Source: Maritimibacter sp. DP1N21-5 (GTDB lineage Bacteria; Pseudomonadota; Alphaproteobacteria; Rhodobacterales; Rhodobacteraceae). Taken from it: 64,000 nt of DNA. The notes under the pieces are model-generated. The model ran no database searches. It saw only the letters and a program-made list of their open reading frames with translations, and was not told the DNA's origin. The stretch lies in the NCBI RefSeq assembly GCF_019218295.1, contig NZ_JAHUZF010000006.1:1116001-1180000 (forward strand), in the 5' to 3' direction. The position numbers and the translations under genes are program-made. Positions 51,931 through 62,600 of the stretch are shown one piece after another. Position 1 is the first letter of the stretch. Each line of letters opens with the position of its first letter.

Positions 51931-53151
51931 ATGACTGACGCGATCCTCACCCCGGCCGACGACTCCCGCGCGAAACGCAATGTCGCGATCCTCGTGCTCG
52001 CGCAGGCGCTGCTTGGCGCCCAGATGCCGATGATCTTCACGATCGGCGGCCTTGCGGGCCAGTCGCTTGCGCCCAACCCCTGTTTCGCGACGCTCGCGAT
52101 CTCGGCCATCGTTCTGGTGTCGATGCTCTCGGCCAATCCGATGAGCTGGATCATGCAACGCTTCGGCCGCCGCGTCGGTTTCTGGACCGGCACGCTCGGC
52201 GGCACGGTCGGCGCGGGCATCGCCGCCTATGGGCTGGCCCTGGGCAGCTTTACCGTCTTCATCATCGGCTCGGCCTTCACCGGCATGTATATGAGCGCGC
52301 AGGGGTTCTACCGCTTCGCCGCCGCCGATACCGCGTCAGACGCGTTCCGGCCCAAGGCGATCTCCTATGTCATGGCGGGCGGTCTCGCCTCTGCCATCAT
52401 CGGCCCGCAGCTGGTCAAAGTGACGGCGGACGCGACGGTGGTGCCCTTCCTCGGCGCCTATGTGGCGATCATCGCGCTGAACGTGATCGGCTCGCTCCTC
52501 TTCCTCGCGCTTGATATCCCGAAGCCGCCGGTGCCGTCGCATGACGCGCCGCGCGGGCGCAGCCTGTGGGAGCTTCTGACGACGCCGACGATTGCGGTCG
52601 CGATCATCGTCGCCATGGTCAGCTACGCGCTCATGAACCTCGTCATGACCTCGACTCCCCTCGCGGTGGTCGGCTGCGGGTTCGAGAAATCCACCGCCGC
52701 CGACGTCGTCTCGGCCCATGTGCTGGCCATGTATATCCCGAGCTTCTTCACCGGCCACCTGATCGCACGCTTCGGCACGCGACGGATCATGGCGGTCGGG
52801 CTCGCCATCCTCGCGGCAGCCGGGGTCGTGGGGATGCAGGGCGTGGAGCTCGAGAACTTCTTCCTTGCGCTCGTCCTGCTGGGCGTGGGCTGGAACTTCG
52901 GTTTCATCGGCGCGACCACGATGCTCGCCGGCGCCCACGAAGCCCATGAGCGGGGCCGGATTCAGGGCATGAACGACATGCTCGTCTTTGGCGGGGTCAC
53001 CGTCGCCTCGCTCGCCTCGGGTGGGCTCATGAACTGCGCGGGCGGCACGCCGCAGGACGGCTGGATGGCGGTGAACCTCGCCATGGTGCCTTTCCTCGCG
53101 CTTGCAGGGGCCGCGTTGATCTGGCTGGTGATGCGTCCGTCCGAGGACTGA
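51931..53151 (+). CDS. MFS transporter
   Basis: The 406-residue protein has about 12 hydrophobic segments. It carries an MFS loop 2-3 motif variant in MSWIMQRFGRRVGFWTG and a second-half equivalent in HLIARFGTRRIMAVGL. The substrate is unknown. It follows cobB on the same strand, but a link with cobalamin is only positional. The ATG MTDAILTPADDSR lies 40 bases after cobB, and no strong terminator is visible between them. Confidence 0.88.
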   Translation: MTDAILTPADDSRAKRNVAILVLAQALLGAQMPMIFTIGGLAGQSLAPNPCFATLAISAIVLVSMLSANPMSWIMQRFGRRVGFWTGTLGGTVGAGIAAYGLALGSFTVFIIGSAFTGMYMSAQGFYRFAAADTASDAFRPKAISYVMAGGLASAIIGPQLVKVTADATVVPFLGAYVAIIALNVIGSLLFLALDIPKPPVPSHDAPRGRSLWELLTTPTIAVAIIVAMVSYALMNLVMTSTPLAVVGCGFEKSTAADVVSAHVLAMYIPSFFTGHLIARFGTRRIMAVGLAILAAAGVVGMQGVELENFFLALVLLGVGWNFGFIGATTMLAGAHEAHERGRIQGMNDMLVFGGVTVASLASGGLMNCAGGTPQDGWMAVNLAMVPFLALAGAALIWLVMRPSED

Positions 53152-53177
53152 GCGCCCCTCTGTAGCCCGCCTCGAAC

Positions 53178-53918
53178 CTACCAGGTCCCGCGCAGGGCCT
53201 TCCAGGCAAGGCTGCTGCGCCGCGCGAACTCGCTCTCGACCAGGGGACCTTCGGGATCACGCAGGAATCGCGTCAGCGTCCCGCGCGCGCGCCAGGCCGC
53301 GCGGGCGGCCGGGGTCGCTGTCGCGAAGTCTACGCCCTTCAGCGCCGCGATATCCGTGAGGGCCGTCTGCGCCATCCGGGACAGACCCTCCGGCGCGACC
53401 GGCGACCAGCCATGCGCCTTCATGTCGGGCAAGGCCGTGATGAAGTTCGCAAGCCCCTGCGCCCGCCCCAAGGTCAGCGCGGGGTCCCGGGTGTCAAAGC
53501 CCAGACCCGCGCAACTTGCAACCATGAGGCCGCCCGCGCCTTTCTCGAGATAGGTCCAGAGGAGCGACACGTCGGTGAAAGGCTCGCGGGAGATGTCGGC
53601 CAGCCGCGCGTCGATCATCCCGCGCAGGGCTCCCAATGGAATGTCACGCCGATGGATCGCCTCGGACAGCGGTTGCACTACCTCATGCGCGCGGGGCGTG
53701 GCGCCCGCCTCGATCTCATCCAGGGCGTCGCGCCAGAACTGGAGCCGCATCTGTGCGATGATGGGCTCCTGTGTCATCCAGGGCGCCTTTGCGACCTCGA
53801 GGTTGAAGGCATAGAGCGGAAACAGGATCTCGCGGTCGGGCACCGGCGCGGTCATGGCGGCCGCGAAACGGTCGGGATCGCCCGCATGGACGATCTCGGC
53901 GCAGGCCTGAACGCTCAT
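53178..53918 (-). CDS. Squalene/phytoene synthase-like protein, probably non-catalytic (NDUFAF6-like)
   Basis: The 246-residue protein has the isoprenoid-synthase helical fold pattern: ILFPLYAFNLEVAKAPWM, MRLQFWRDALDEIEAG, LLWTYLEKGAGGLMVASCAG and GRAQGLANFITALPDMKAHG. The two Asp-rich motifs needed for prenyl diphosphate binding are not present in full (WRDALDEI; no RDxxED after the QGLANFIT helix). This fits the NDUFAF6-type branch connected with complex I assembly. Its ATG shares four bases with the stop-side neighbour hydrolase gene (ATGA). Confidence 0.78.
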   Translation of the reverse strand: MSVQACAEIVHAGDPDRFAAAMTAPVPDREILFPLYAFNLEVAKAPWMTQEPIIAQMRLQFWRDALDEIEAGATPRAHEVVQPLSEAIHRRDIPLGALRGMIDARLADISREPFTDVSLLWTYLEKGAGGLMVASCAGLGFDTRDPALTLGRAQGLANFITALPDMKAHGWSPVAPEGLSRMAQTALTDIAALKGVDFATATPAARAAWRARGTLTRFLRDPEGPLVESEFARRSSLAWKALRGTW

Positions 53919-54883
53919 TTCAGGTAGTCCCGGATAGCCGCGCGCGTCTCGGGATGGTCGACGATGTCGAGATGCCCGGCCCCCTCCACCACGACATAAT
54001 CGCCTCGGTCCGTCACCTCCGACAAGATAGGTTCATAGGCGCCGGCCACCATCGCCTCATCCTCGGCCCCCGCCACCAAGAGGAACGGCGGCAGCGCGGC
54101 AACGTCCGCCTTCCAGTCCCGCCGCGGCGCGAAGCCTGTGTTCAAGCGCATGGAGTAGGCCGTCGTGGCGTACCCGCCGAGAGGCCCGTCAAGCACCACC
54201 TGCGGCATGTTGAACTGGATGACCGTCAGATGGTCGAGGGCGTGAATGCCGACAGTGTTCAGCATGGTGAGTCCGATGATGCGCCGGGTCAGGACATGGG
54301 CCCACCCCCCGGAATTGGGCCGCGTTGTCGGGGCGTCATATTGCAGGAACGGCGCAAGCAGCACCGCGCCGTCGATCATCGCGCCGTGCTTCCCGCCCGC
54401 GAACCGCGCCACCAGCCCGCCGCCGGAGGAATGACCAAGCAGGAAGCGCCTGCGCCCGTCGGACTCAGCCAGGAGCGCGGCCAGATCGTCCTCGAACTGG
54501 CCGACGTAATCCACGTCGCCGCGCCGTGCCGGGTCCTTGCCGTGACCGCGCAGCGTGACCGCCTTGACCTCTGCCAGATCGCCCAAGGACCGGGCGAGTG
54601 CCTCGAACTGCCCGCCATACCAGCCCGAGCCATGTACCATGAGGACGAGCGGCGCGTCGGGAGAGGGTGCCGGCACATGGGCGTAGGTCAGCTGCGTCCC
54701 GTCCGGCGCGGTCCAAGTCCCCTGCGGCAGTGGCGCAATCTTCGTTTGCCGCAGGATACCGTCGAAAGTCAGACCTCCCTCGCCCGAGAGCGTCCCGGGC
54801 CGTTGCGACAGGATCAGCCCCAAGGCGATGGCGAAATACACCGCGACCGAAATCCCCGCGAAGATCAGAACCTTGGCAAACAT
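53915..54883 (-). CDS. Membrane-anchored alpha/beta hydrolase
   Basis: The 322-residue protein starts with one membrane helix (MFAKVLIFAGISVAVYFAIA). A serine hydrolase domain follows: LVLMVHGSGWYGGQFEALA, the nucleophile elbow LLGHSSGGGLVARFAGG (Ser in GHSSG), Asp in VAGAEDEAMVAG and His in VEGAGHLDIVDHPET. It probably faces the periplasm and may act as a lipase or esterase. It lies 17 bases after cimA and overlaps the squalene-synthase-like gene by four bases, forming a three-gene row. Confidence 0.88.
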   Translation of the reverse strand: MFAKVLIFAGISVAVYFAIALGLILSQRPGTLSGEGGLTFDGILRQTKIAPLPQGTWTAPDGTQLTYAHVPAPSPDAPLVLMVHGSGWYGGQFEALARSLGDLAEVKAVTLRGHGKDPARRGDVDYVGQFEDDLAALLAESDGRRRFLLGHSSGGGLVARFAGGKHGAMIDGAVLLAPFLQYDAPTTRPNSGGWAHVLTRRIIGLTMLNTVGIHALDHLTVIQFNMPQVVLDGPLGGYATTAYSMRLNTGFAPRRDWKADVAALPPFLLVAGAEDEAMVAGAYEPILSEVTDRGDYVVVEGAGHLDIVDHPETRAAIRDYLK

Positions 54884-54900
54884 CCCTGCCCCCTGTCCGC

Positions 54901-56529
54901 TCAGACCGGCGTCACGCGGTCGCGCACCAGCTTCCAGACCACGGCGTCGAGCAGCGCCGCGAAGCTCGCATCGACGATGTTGGCCGAGACACCGACCGTC
55001 GACCAACTGTTCTCAGCCGCGTCCTGAAAGTCGATGATGACCCGCGTCTTGGCTTCGGTGCCGCCCTGCGTGATCCGGACCTTGAAGTCCTTGAGGAAGA
55101 CGTCGCCCTTGATCGCCTTCTTGTAGGGGCCAAGGTCCGATTGCAGCGCCTGCCAGAGTGCGTTCACTGGCCCGTCGTCCTGCATTTCCTGCGCATGTTC
55201 GTTCTTGAAGAAGGCCGTGCGTTCCTTGCCGTCATTGGTGCGCGTCGTGACAACGGCCTCGCTCTCCACCACGATCCGGCCCATCGCGTTGCGGCGGCGT
55301 TCGGTGATGACGCGGTAGCGCTCGACGTCGAAATAATGGGGCAAGGTGCCAAGGATGCGCCGCGCGACCAGTTCGAAGGAGGCCTGCGCCGAGTCGAAGG
55401 CATAGCCCTCGTCTTCCAGCCGCTTCACCTCGTCGAGGATCTCGGTCATCCGGGCGTCGCCCTTCTCGAGCGTGATCCCAACCTCCTCGAGCCGCGCGCG
55501 CAGGTTCGACTGCCCGGCCTGGTTGGACATCGGCACGACGCGAGCATTGCCCACGATCACCGGGTCGATGTGCTCATATGTCGTCGGGTCTTTGAGGATC
55601 GCCGAGGCGTGAAGCCCGGCCTTGTGCACGAAGGCCGACGAGCCGACATAGGGCGCGGATTTCGTGGGCACGCGATTGAGGATGTCATCGAGCTGCCGCG
55701 ACACACGGGTCAAGGTCACCAGCGCCTCCTGCGGCACCCCGGTTTCGAAGGCCGTGCGGTAAGGCTCCTTGAGCAGAAGCGTCGGGATCAGCGTGATCAG
55801 GTTCGCGTTGCCGCAGCGTTCGCCAAGGCCATTGAGCGTGCCCTGGATCTGGCGCGCGCCCGCGTCCACCGCCGCCAGCGAATTGGCCACGGCGTTGCCG
55901 GTGTCGTTGTGGGTATGGATGCCAAGGTGATCGCCGGGGATGCCCGCCTCGATGACCGCCCGCGTTATCGCCTCGACCTCGCGCGGGAGCGTGCCGCCGT
56001 TCGTGTCGCAGAGCACGACCCAGCGCGCGCCGGCGTCATGGGCTGCTTTCACGCAGGACAACGCATAATCCGGGTTCTCCTTGTAGCCGTCGAAGAAATG
56101 TTCGGCATCGAAGAGCGCCTCTTTCCCCTCGGCCACGATATGGGCGATGGAGGCCGAGATGTTCTCGAGGTTTTCCTCCAGCGTGATCCCGAGGGCCGTG
56201 GAGACGTGGAAATCATGGGTCTTGCCCACAAGGCAGACAGCAGGCGTGTTCGCGTTCATCACCTGCGCCAGCACATCGTCATTGGCTGCCGAGCGCCCGG
56301 CCCGCTTGGTCATGCCGAAGGCAGTGAAGGTCGCACGGGTCTCGGGCCGCTGGTGGAAGAACTCGCTGTCCGTCGGATTGGCTCCCGGCCAGCCGCCCTC
56401 GATATAGTCGATCCCGAGCGCGTCGAGCGATTTGGCAATGGCCATCTTCTCGGGCGTCGAGAACTGCACGCCCTGCGTCTGCTGCCCGTCGCGCAGCGTG
56501 GTGTCGAATAGGTAGAGACGTTCAGGCAT
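54901..56529 (-). CDS. cimA: (R)-citramalate synthase
   Basis: The 542-residue enzyme has LYLFDTTLRDGQQTQGVQFS at the start, the HTHNDTGNAVANSLAAVDAG metal-binding motif, GTLNGLGERCGNANL and a C-terminal LeuA-type allosteric domain (about 400-542). The GQQT active-site variant and length fit citramalate synthase rather than isopropylmalate synthase. It makes citramalate from pyruvate and acetyl-CoA for isoleucine synthesis without threonine. It follows cysS on the same strand after a spacer with two hairpins. Confidence 0.93.
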   Translation of the reverse strand: MPERLYLFDTTLRDGQQTQGVQFSTPEKMAIAKSLDALGIDYIEGGWPGANPTDSEFFHQRPETRATFTAFGMTKRAGRSAANDDVLAQVMNANTPAVCLVGKTHDFHVSTALGITLEENLENISASIAHIVAEGKEALFDAEHFFDGYKENPDYALSCVKAAHDAGARWVVLCDTNGGTLPREVEAITRAVIEAGIPGDHLGIHTHNDTGNAVANSLAAVDAGARQIQGTLNGLGERCGNANLITLIPTLLLKEPYRTAFETGVPQEALVTLTRVSRQLDDILNRVPTKSAPYVGSSAFVHKAGLHASAILKDPTTYEHIDPVIVGNARVVPMSNQAGQSNLRARLEEVGITLEKGDARMTEILDEVKRLEDEGYAFDSAQASFELVARRILGTLPHYFDVERYRVITERRRNAMGRIVVESEAVVTTRTNDGKERTAFFKNEHAQEMQDDGPVNALWQALQSDLGPYKKAIKGDVFLKDFKVRITQGGTEAKTRVIIDFQDAAENSWSTVGVSANIVDASFAALLDAVVWKLVRDRVTPV

Positions 56530-56571
56530 GGTAAGCCCCGCGATCCAAAAGAGTTACATCGAAGCATTCCC

Positions 56572-56625
56572 ACCGAAACGCTTGCGTTTCGGTTCGCCCC
56601 CGACCCGCCCCCAGGGCGGGGGCGA
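56572..56625. repeat. Two adjacent inverted repeats between cysS and cimA
   Basis: The first (56572-56593) is a perfect 9-bp stem, accgaaacg/cgtttcggt, with a CTTG loop. The second (56604-56620) is cccgccc/gggcggg with a CCA loop, with outer pairs tcgcc/ggcga. They could end cysS transcription before cimA or be a dispersed palindromic element. Confidence 0.7.
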
Positions 56626-56679
56626 AATCGCCCCCACCCTCGGATCGGGCGCGAACCTCTGTTCTTCGCTGCACAACCA

Positions 56680-58077
56680 TCAAGAAATACCCGCCAGCTT
56701 AGCTGCGTCGAAGCCTTTACCAGGGACCAGTTCGACGCCCTCCTTGGACATCTTCACCTCGACACCGGCATTGGTCAGCACGGTTTTCAGGGCGTCGACC
56801 TCCGAAAAATCCTTTGTTTCCACTGCGCGAACCCTGAGCCCGGAAAGCAACTCCGCATAGCGATCCAATGAAGCCTTTTGTTCGCGATACTCCGAGACCC
56901 GGTGTGCGAGGGCGTCCCAATTCAGAATCCCAAGGAACACGACATTCCGCGCGAGCCGATTTGCATCGCCAGATCCGTTTAGCTTGCCCAAGACCTCGAG
57001 CGCCGCGTGTGTGTTCAAGTCATCTGCGAGAGCGTTGATGAGGGCAGGTTCTGGTTCCAAGGTCTTCGCAGTCTCGAGGTCCCCATACATCCCTATCAAC
57101 TCGACAAAACCTTCGATCTTTGTCTCAGCACCGACCCGTTTTTCCGCTGTCCAATCCATCGGCTTGCGATAATGCGTCCCGAGGAACACGAAGCGGATCA
57201 CCTCGCCCGGGACGCCCTGATCCAACAAATCCCGCACCGTGAAGAAGTTGCCCAGCGACTTGGACATCTTCTTGCCCTCGACCTGCAACATCTCGTTGTG
57301 CAGCCAATACCGTGCGAACCCAGCCCCCGCGTGGGCGCATTTCGACTGGGCGATCTCGTTCTCGTGGTGGGGGAACATGAGGTCGTTGCCGCCGCCGTGG
57401 ATGTCGAAGCTCTCCCCGAGCAACTCATAGGCCATCGCCGAGCACTCGATATGCCAGCCGGGCCGACCACGCCCCCAGGGGCTGTCCCAGCCCGGTTGCC
57501 CCTCGTCCGACGGCTTCCAGAGCACGAAATCCATCGGATCGCGCTTGTAGGGCGCGACCTCGACCCGTGCGCCTGCGATCATGTCGTCCACCGACCGGCC
57601 CGACAACTTGCCGTAGTCGGCATAGCTCTCGACCGCGAAGAGCACGTGACCCTCGGCCTCGTAGGCATGGCCCTGGTCGATCAGGTCGCCGATCATCGTG
57701 ACCATGTCGCCGATATGGGCGGTCGCCCGTGGCATGAGATCCGGTTCCAGCGCGCCGATGGCGGCCATGTCGTCGAGATACCACTGCGTCGTCTCGGCGG
57801 TGATCTGGTCGATGGGTTTCTCGTCCCGCACGGCCCGTTCCATGATCTTGTCGTCGACATCGGTGAAATTGCGGGCATAGGTGACGTGCTCGGCCCCGTA
57901 GACATGCCGCAGGAGCCGGTAGAGCACGTCGAAGACCACCACGGGCCGCGCGTTGCCAAGATGCGCTCGGTCGTAAACCGTGGGGCCGCAGACATACATG
58001 CGCACGTTTTCCGGATCGAGGGGCACGAAGACCTCTTTCTTCCGCGTGGCGGTATTCGTCAGCTTGATCTCGACCAT
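56680..58077 (-). CDS. cysS: Cysteinyl-tRNA synthetase
   Basis: The 465-residue class I enzyme has the zinc/active-site start [20 protein letters not shown] (HIGH-type HLGN), [27 protein letters not shown] and KMSKS in [14 protein letters not shown]. It charges tRNA-Cys. The 3' third, encoding the C-terminal helical domain (roughly 56690-57130), has clearly lower G+C (about 50-58% per line counted) than the 5' part (about 70%). This suggests past recombination in that part. All core catalytic motifs lie in the high-GC part. Confidence 0.96.
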   Translation of the reverse strand: MVEIKLTNTATRKKEVFVPLDPENVRMYVCGPTVYDRAHLGNARPVVVFDVLYRLLRHVYGAEHVTYARNFTDVDDKIMERAVRDEKPIDQITAETTQWYLDDMAAIGALEPDLMPRATAHIGDMVTMIGDLIDQGHAYEAEGHVLFAVESYADYGKLSGRSVDDMIAGARVEVAPYKRDPMDFVLWKPSDEGQPGWDSPWGRGRPGWHIECSAMAYELLGESFDIHGGGNDLMFPHHENEIAQSKCAHAGAGFARYWLHNEMLQVEGKKMSKSLGNFFTVRDLLDQGVPGEVIRFVFLGTHYRKPMDWTAEKRVGAETKIEGFVELIGMYGDLETAKTLEPEPALINALADDLNTHAALEVLGKLNGSGDANRLARNVVFLGILNWDALAHRVSEYREQKASLDRYAELLSGLRVRAVETKDFSEVDALKTVLTNAGVEVKMSKEGVELVPGKGFDAAKLAGIS

Positions 58078-58256
58078 GTCTCGTCCTCACACGCGTCTCC
58101 CGCGGCGGGCTTTAGCAACTTCGGTCTGGTTGTGAAACAGAAGAACGGCCCGCCGACGATGTCAGCAGGTAATGCAGCCAATGATGATTGCGGTTTTCTT
58201 CATGCCCCGTCGATAGCAGGCTTCGCGGCCCCTGCCAAGCGTGTTAGCGTTCCTCC

Positions 58257-58604
58257 ATGTCACGCGAGCTGGTCAACGAAATCTGCGCCACCTACCCCGG
58301 AGCCGAAGTCTCGGACCCCTGGGGCGGCGGGCATGACGCCTGGAAGGTGGGCGGCAAGATGTTCGCGAGCATCGGCGCGATGGGGCTGGGCGTGGCGGTC
58401 AAATGCCCGGACGTGGAAACCGCCGACATGCTGAAGGAAGCCGGCGTGGCCGAGCGTGCGCCCTATTTCCACAAGTCCTGGGTGCATCTGCCGTTCGGGG
58501 CGACGACCGAGGACGAGTTCCGGCATCGCATCCGCGTGAGTTACGATACGATCCGCGCGAGCCTTCCGAAGAAACTGCAAGCCTCGCTGGCGACGGTCGA
58601 TTAA
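58257..58604 (+). CDS. MmcQ/YjbR family protein
   Basis: The 115-residue protein has EICATYPGAEVSDPWGGGHD at the start, a WKVGGKMFASI core strand and SWVHLPFGATTEDEFRHRI and YDTIRASLPKKLQ towards the end, all typical of the YjbR (CyaY-like fold) family. These proteins may bind DNA, but no role is established. The reading ends overlapping the 3' end of the convergent TehA/SLAC1 gene by four bases. Confidence 0.88.
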   Translation: MSRELVNEICATYPGAEVSDPWGGGHDAWKVGGKMFASIGAMGLGVAVKCPDVETADMLKEAGVAERAPYFHKSWVHLPFGATTEDEFRHRIRVSYDTIRASLPKKLQASLATVD

Positions 58605-59587
58605 GCCTCGGCCGCGTTGGTCTTGACCGCGAGCACGCCCTTCGCCCAAAGCTGGATCACCTTCCACATGACGACCGGAATGCCCATCGTCGCGAGGACG
58701 AGCACCGCCGCACCGACATAGCGGAACAACTCACCCATCCCTGCCGCGCCGAGAAGCAGCATGAGTGCGGCAAAGGCCGCCGCCGGAAAGGTGAAAGCTC
58801 CCCAGAGCGGCGAAAACCCGGCCTCGGTCAGCCACCGGACACGCAGGACCAGAAGCAGGACAAGGACCAGCGCGAAAAGGCCGAGACCCAGCGACAGATA
58901 GGAATAGCCGAGCAGCATCGCCACCGACCCGAGCACGCTCGCCGGGGCCACATGGATCGCGAGGAGCGGGCGCAGCGGCGCGGGCACGTCGCGCCGGACG
59001 AACTGCGCGACGGACGCGCCCCAGATAAAGACCGCCAAGGCCAGCGTGACCCAGAAGACGACCGTGGAAAAGGTCAGCCATCCGAGCGGGACCGCGGCGA
59101 TGGGCGAGATTATGAAGCCGACGAAGGTCAGGTGCCAGACGGGCGTCACGGTCCGCGCCTCGGCCGGCCCGGTGACCAGCGCCCGGATGACCAGCACCAG
59201 CAACAGGGCGTGCACCGTGATCGCCACGACCAGTACCGCACTGGCGAGCGCCTCGGACACCGGGATGAGCCCGCCCGCCATCAGCATCCCCGAGAGCGAC
59301 ATCGCCGCCAGCCCCGCCCGGCCGGGCAGAACCCGCAGATCCTCGGCCACGACCCCGGGACGGCGGAGGACCTTGGCGACATAGGCAAGGAGCACGAAGA
59401 GATAGAGCAGCGTCACCGCGCCGAATATCACCTCGCTCATCGCGAAGGGTGCGTTCCAGGCGTCCACGGCGCGGCGCCAGGCCACGCCCAGACCGAAGAG
59501 TCCGAAAATCGGCGGGAACAGCGCGGGCGGCGTGCGCCGCCAGATACCGGGTTTCTTGGGCGCAGGCTTCAGGAAAGGCGGTTGCAT
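58601..59587 (-). CDS. SLAC1/TehA family anion-channel-like membrane protein
   Basis: The 328-residue protein has about ten hydrophobic segments and begins with PGIWRRTPPALFPPIFGLFG, a typical opening of TehA/SLAC1-like proteins. TPVWHLTFVGFIISPIAAVP and GFSPLWGAFTFPAAAFA are further family-like parts. Relatives include tellurite-resistance proteins and anion channels; the physiological anion is unknown. The ATG at 59587 has AGGAG 8 bases upstream, while the ATG two codons earlier is too close to it. Confidence 0.83.
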   Translation of the reverse strand: MQPPFLKPAPKKPGIWRRTPPALFPPIFGLFGLGVAWRRAVDAWNAPFAMSEVIFGAVTLLYLFVLLAYVAKVLRRPGVVAEDLRVLPGRAGLAAMSLSGMLMAGGLIPVSEALASAVLVVAITVHALLLVLVIRALVTGPAEARTVTPVWHLTFVGFIISPIAAVPLGWLTFSTVVFWVTLALAVFIWGASVAQFVRRDVPAPLRPLLAIHVAPASVLGSVAMLLGYSYLSLGLGLFALVLVLLLVLRVRWLTEAGFSPLWGAFTFPAAAFAALMLLLGAAGMGELFRYVGAAVLVLATMGIPVVMWKVIQLWAKGVLAVKTNAAEA

Positions 59588-59669
59588 GGGCATATCTCCT
59601 GTCGGGACACACCCATGCGATATCACGAATGTCTACGCCATGCGCCCACTTGTCGCGACGGGCGCCGGG

Positions 59670-62600
59670 TTATTCAGCGGCCCGGGACAGGGGCGCATCA
59701 CCGGCCTTGAACGCGGCCAGAAGCTCCTCGCGCCGTTTCGCGGCCTTCGCGGCATTCGCGGCTTTCACCGGACCGAACCCCCTGATGTCGAGCGGCAGAC
59801 GAGCCAGGGCCTCGGCCGCCGTGTGATTGCCCGTGGCCCAACCGTCACGGAGCGTCGCCATGTCGGCTTCATATTCCGCGATAAGCGCCCGCTCCATGCG
59901 CCGGTCCTCGCTGCGTCCGAAGGGATCAAACGCGGTGCCACGCAGCACCTTCAACCGGGGCAGCACGTTGGACATGAGCTTCTGAATCCCCTCGCCGAAC
60001 TGGCGTTTGGCGGGGCGGCCATCGGGCCCTTCACCGCTCATCACCGGTGGCGCGAGATGAACCGAAAGCTTGAGATCGCCTTCGAAGGCGGCTTCCGCCT
60101 TGGCGCGGGTATCGGCCATGAGGCGTGCGACCTCGTATTCGTCCTTGTAGGCCAGAAGCTTGTGGTAACCGAGCGCCACGGCCTCGCGCAGCTCCTGCGG
60201 CATCGCGTCGATCATCGCGCGGTAGCGTTTCGCGAGCTTGCCGTTCTGATAGGCCGTCAGATGGCGCTCCCGAAAGGCAATCCGTTCCTTGAGGGTCAGG
60301 GGTTTGTCCACGACCTTCGATCCGGCGACGCGATGCGCGGCGTCGGGATCGGCGGCGACCCAGCGCCCGACCTCGAAGGCGCGGATATTGCGCGCGGGCG
60401 CCTGCCCATTGAGCTCGATGGCCCGGTGCAGGGCCTCCCGGCTGATCGGCACGAGCCCGTTCTGCCAGGCCGCGCCCAGCACCATCATGTTGGAGAAGAT
60501 CGAGTCGCCCATCAGCGCCTCGGCCAGTTCGGTCGCGTCGAAGAGCGTAAGCCGTTCCCGGAGCCGCGCTTCGAGGGATAGCGCGAGCCGGTCGCCGGGG
60601 ATGCGGAACTCGGTGTTGCGCGTGAAGTCGCCCGTGATCGTCTCGTGGCTGTCCACCACTGCGCCCGTGCGGCCTGTCGTGGTCAGGCCCAATGTCGACG
60701 GCGTGGCAGACACCACAAGCTCGCCCCCGATGAGCGCATCGCATTCGCCGACGGCCACCCGGATCGCGGAAATATCCGCCGGGTCCTCGGCAATCCGCAA
60801 ATGCACCAGCACCGCGCCACCCTTCTGGGCCAGACCCGCCATTTCCATCATCCCGGCACCCTTGCCGTCGATATGCGCCGCCTGCGCCATGATCGCGCCA
60901 AGCGTCACGACCCCGGTGCCGCCGACACCGGTGATCACGGTGTTGAAGGTGCCTTGAATCGCGGGCAACTGCGGCGCGGGCATGTCGGGCAGGTCGAACT
61001 CGGCCGCTACCTTCTTGCGCGGTGTGCCGCCTTCGACCGTTACGAAGCTCGGGCAGAAGCCTTTGAGGCAGGAGAAGTCCTTGTTGCAGGAGGACTGGTC
61101 GATGGCACGCTTGCGGCCCAGCTCGGTTTCGACAGGCACGATCGACACGCAGTTCGACTGCACCCCGCAGTCGCCGCAGCCCTCGCAGACGTCGGTGTTG
61201 ATCAGCACCCGGCGGTCCGGGTCCGGATAGAGGCCCCGCTTGCGGCGGCGGCGTTTCTCGGCGGCACAGGTCTGGACATAGAGAAGCACCGTCGTGCCCT
61301 TGATCTCGCGCAGTTCTTCCTCGACCCTCAGGACCTCGTCGCGGGTGCGCCGTTCGACCTCGGCCGGGAAGGCGTCGATATCCAGGTCTTCCTTCGGATC
61401 GTAGACGAGGACCAGTTTCCGCACCCCGGAGGCGAGCATCTCCTTTGCGATGCGCAGTGCGTCGAGCCCGCCTTCGTTCGGTTGCCCGCCGGTCATCGCC
61501 ACGGCGTCGTTGTAAAGGATCTTGAAGGTGATGTTCGTGCCGGCGGCAATCGCCGCGCGCACCGCCTGAATGCCGGAGTGGTTATAGGTGCCGTCGCCCA
61601 GGTTCTGGAACACGTGATCGCGGGTCGAAAAGGGTGCCTCTCCGATCCAGTTCACGCCTTCGCCGCCCATGTGGGTGAAACCCACGGTCGAGCGGTCCAT
61701 CCACTGCACCATGTAGTGACAGCCGATGCCGGCATAGGCCCGGCTGCCTTCCGGCAGTCGGGTCGAGGTATTGTGCGGGCAACCGGAGCAAAAATAGGGC
61801 AGCCGTGCCGCGATGGGTTCGGCATTGTCGGCCTTTTTCGCGGCGTCGATCTGGGACAGCCCCGCGCGGATCGCCTCGGTGTCGCGGCCTTCCTCGATGA
61901 AGATCTCGCCCAGCCGTTGCGCGATGAAGGTCGGGTCCAGGGCATAGCGGGTCGGGAAGAGCTCGAGCTTACGGCCGTTTTCCCAGGAATCGCCCTTGTG
62001 CCAGCCATAGACGCGCCGACCGCGGCGGTCGTCGAAGATGGCTTCCTTGATCTGGACTTCGATCAGCTTGCGCTTCTCTTCGACCACGATGATCAGATCG
62101 AGGCCTTCCGCGAATTCGTGGAAGCTCTCCATGTCCAGTGGCCATGTCTGCGCCACCTTGTAGGTCGTGATCCCCAGCCGCTCGGCCTCGCGATCGTCGA
62201 TGCCCAGAAGCGTCAGCGCGTGGATCAGGTCGAGCCAGTTCTTGCCGGCCGCGACAAGCCCGATCTTAGCCCCCGGCTTTCCCCACATCCGCCGGTCGAT
62301 CCGGTTCGCGCGCGCATAGGCCTCGGCAGCGAAACGCTTGTAGTCGATCATCCGCGCTTCCTGCGGGATGCGGTCGTCCGCCAGCCGGATATTGAGCCCA
62401 CCGTCGGGCATGTCGAACTCCGGCGTGATCAGGTTCATGCGGTCGAACCGCCCGTCCACCACGGAGGTCGCCTCGACCGTGTCCTTCATGAGCTTGAGCC
62501 CCGCCCAGACACCGGCGAAGCGCGACAGGCCGTAGCCATAAATCCCGAGATCGAGAATTTCCTGCACCCCTGCGGGCGACAGGACCGGCATATAGGCATC

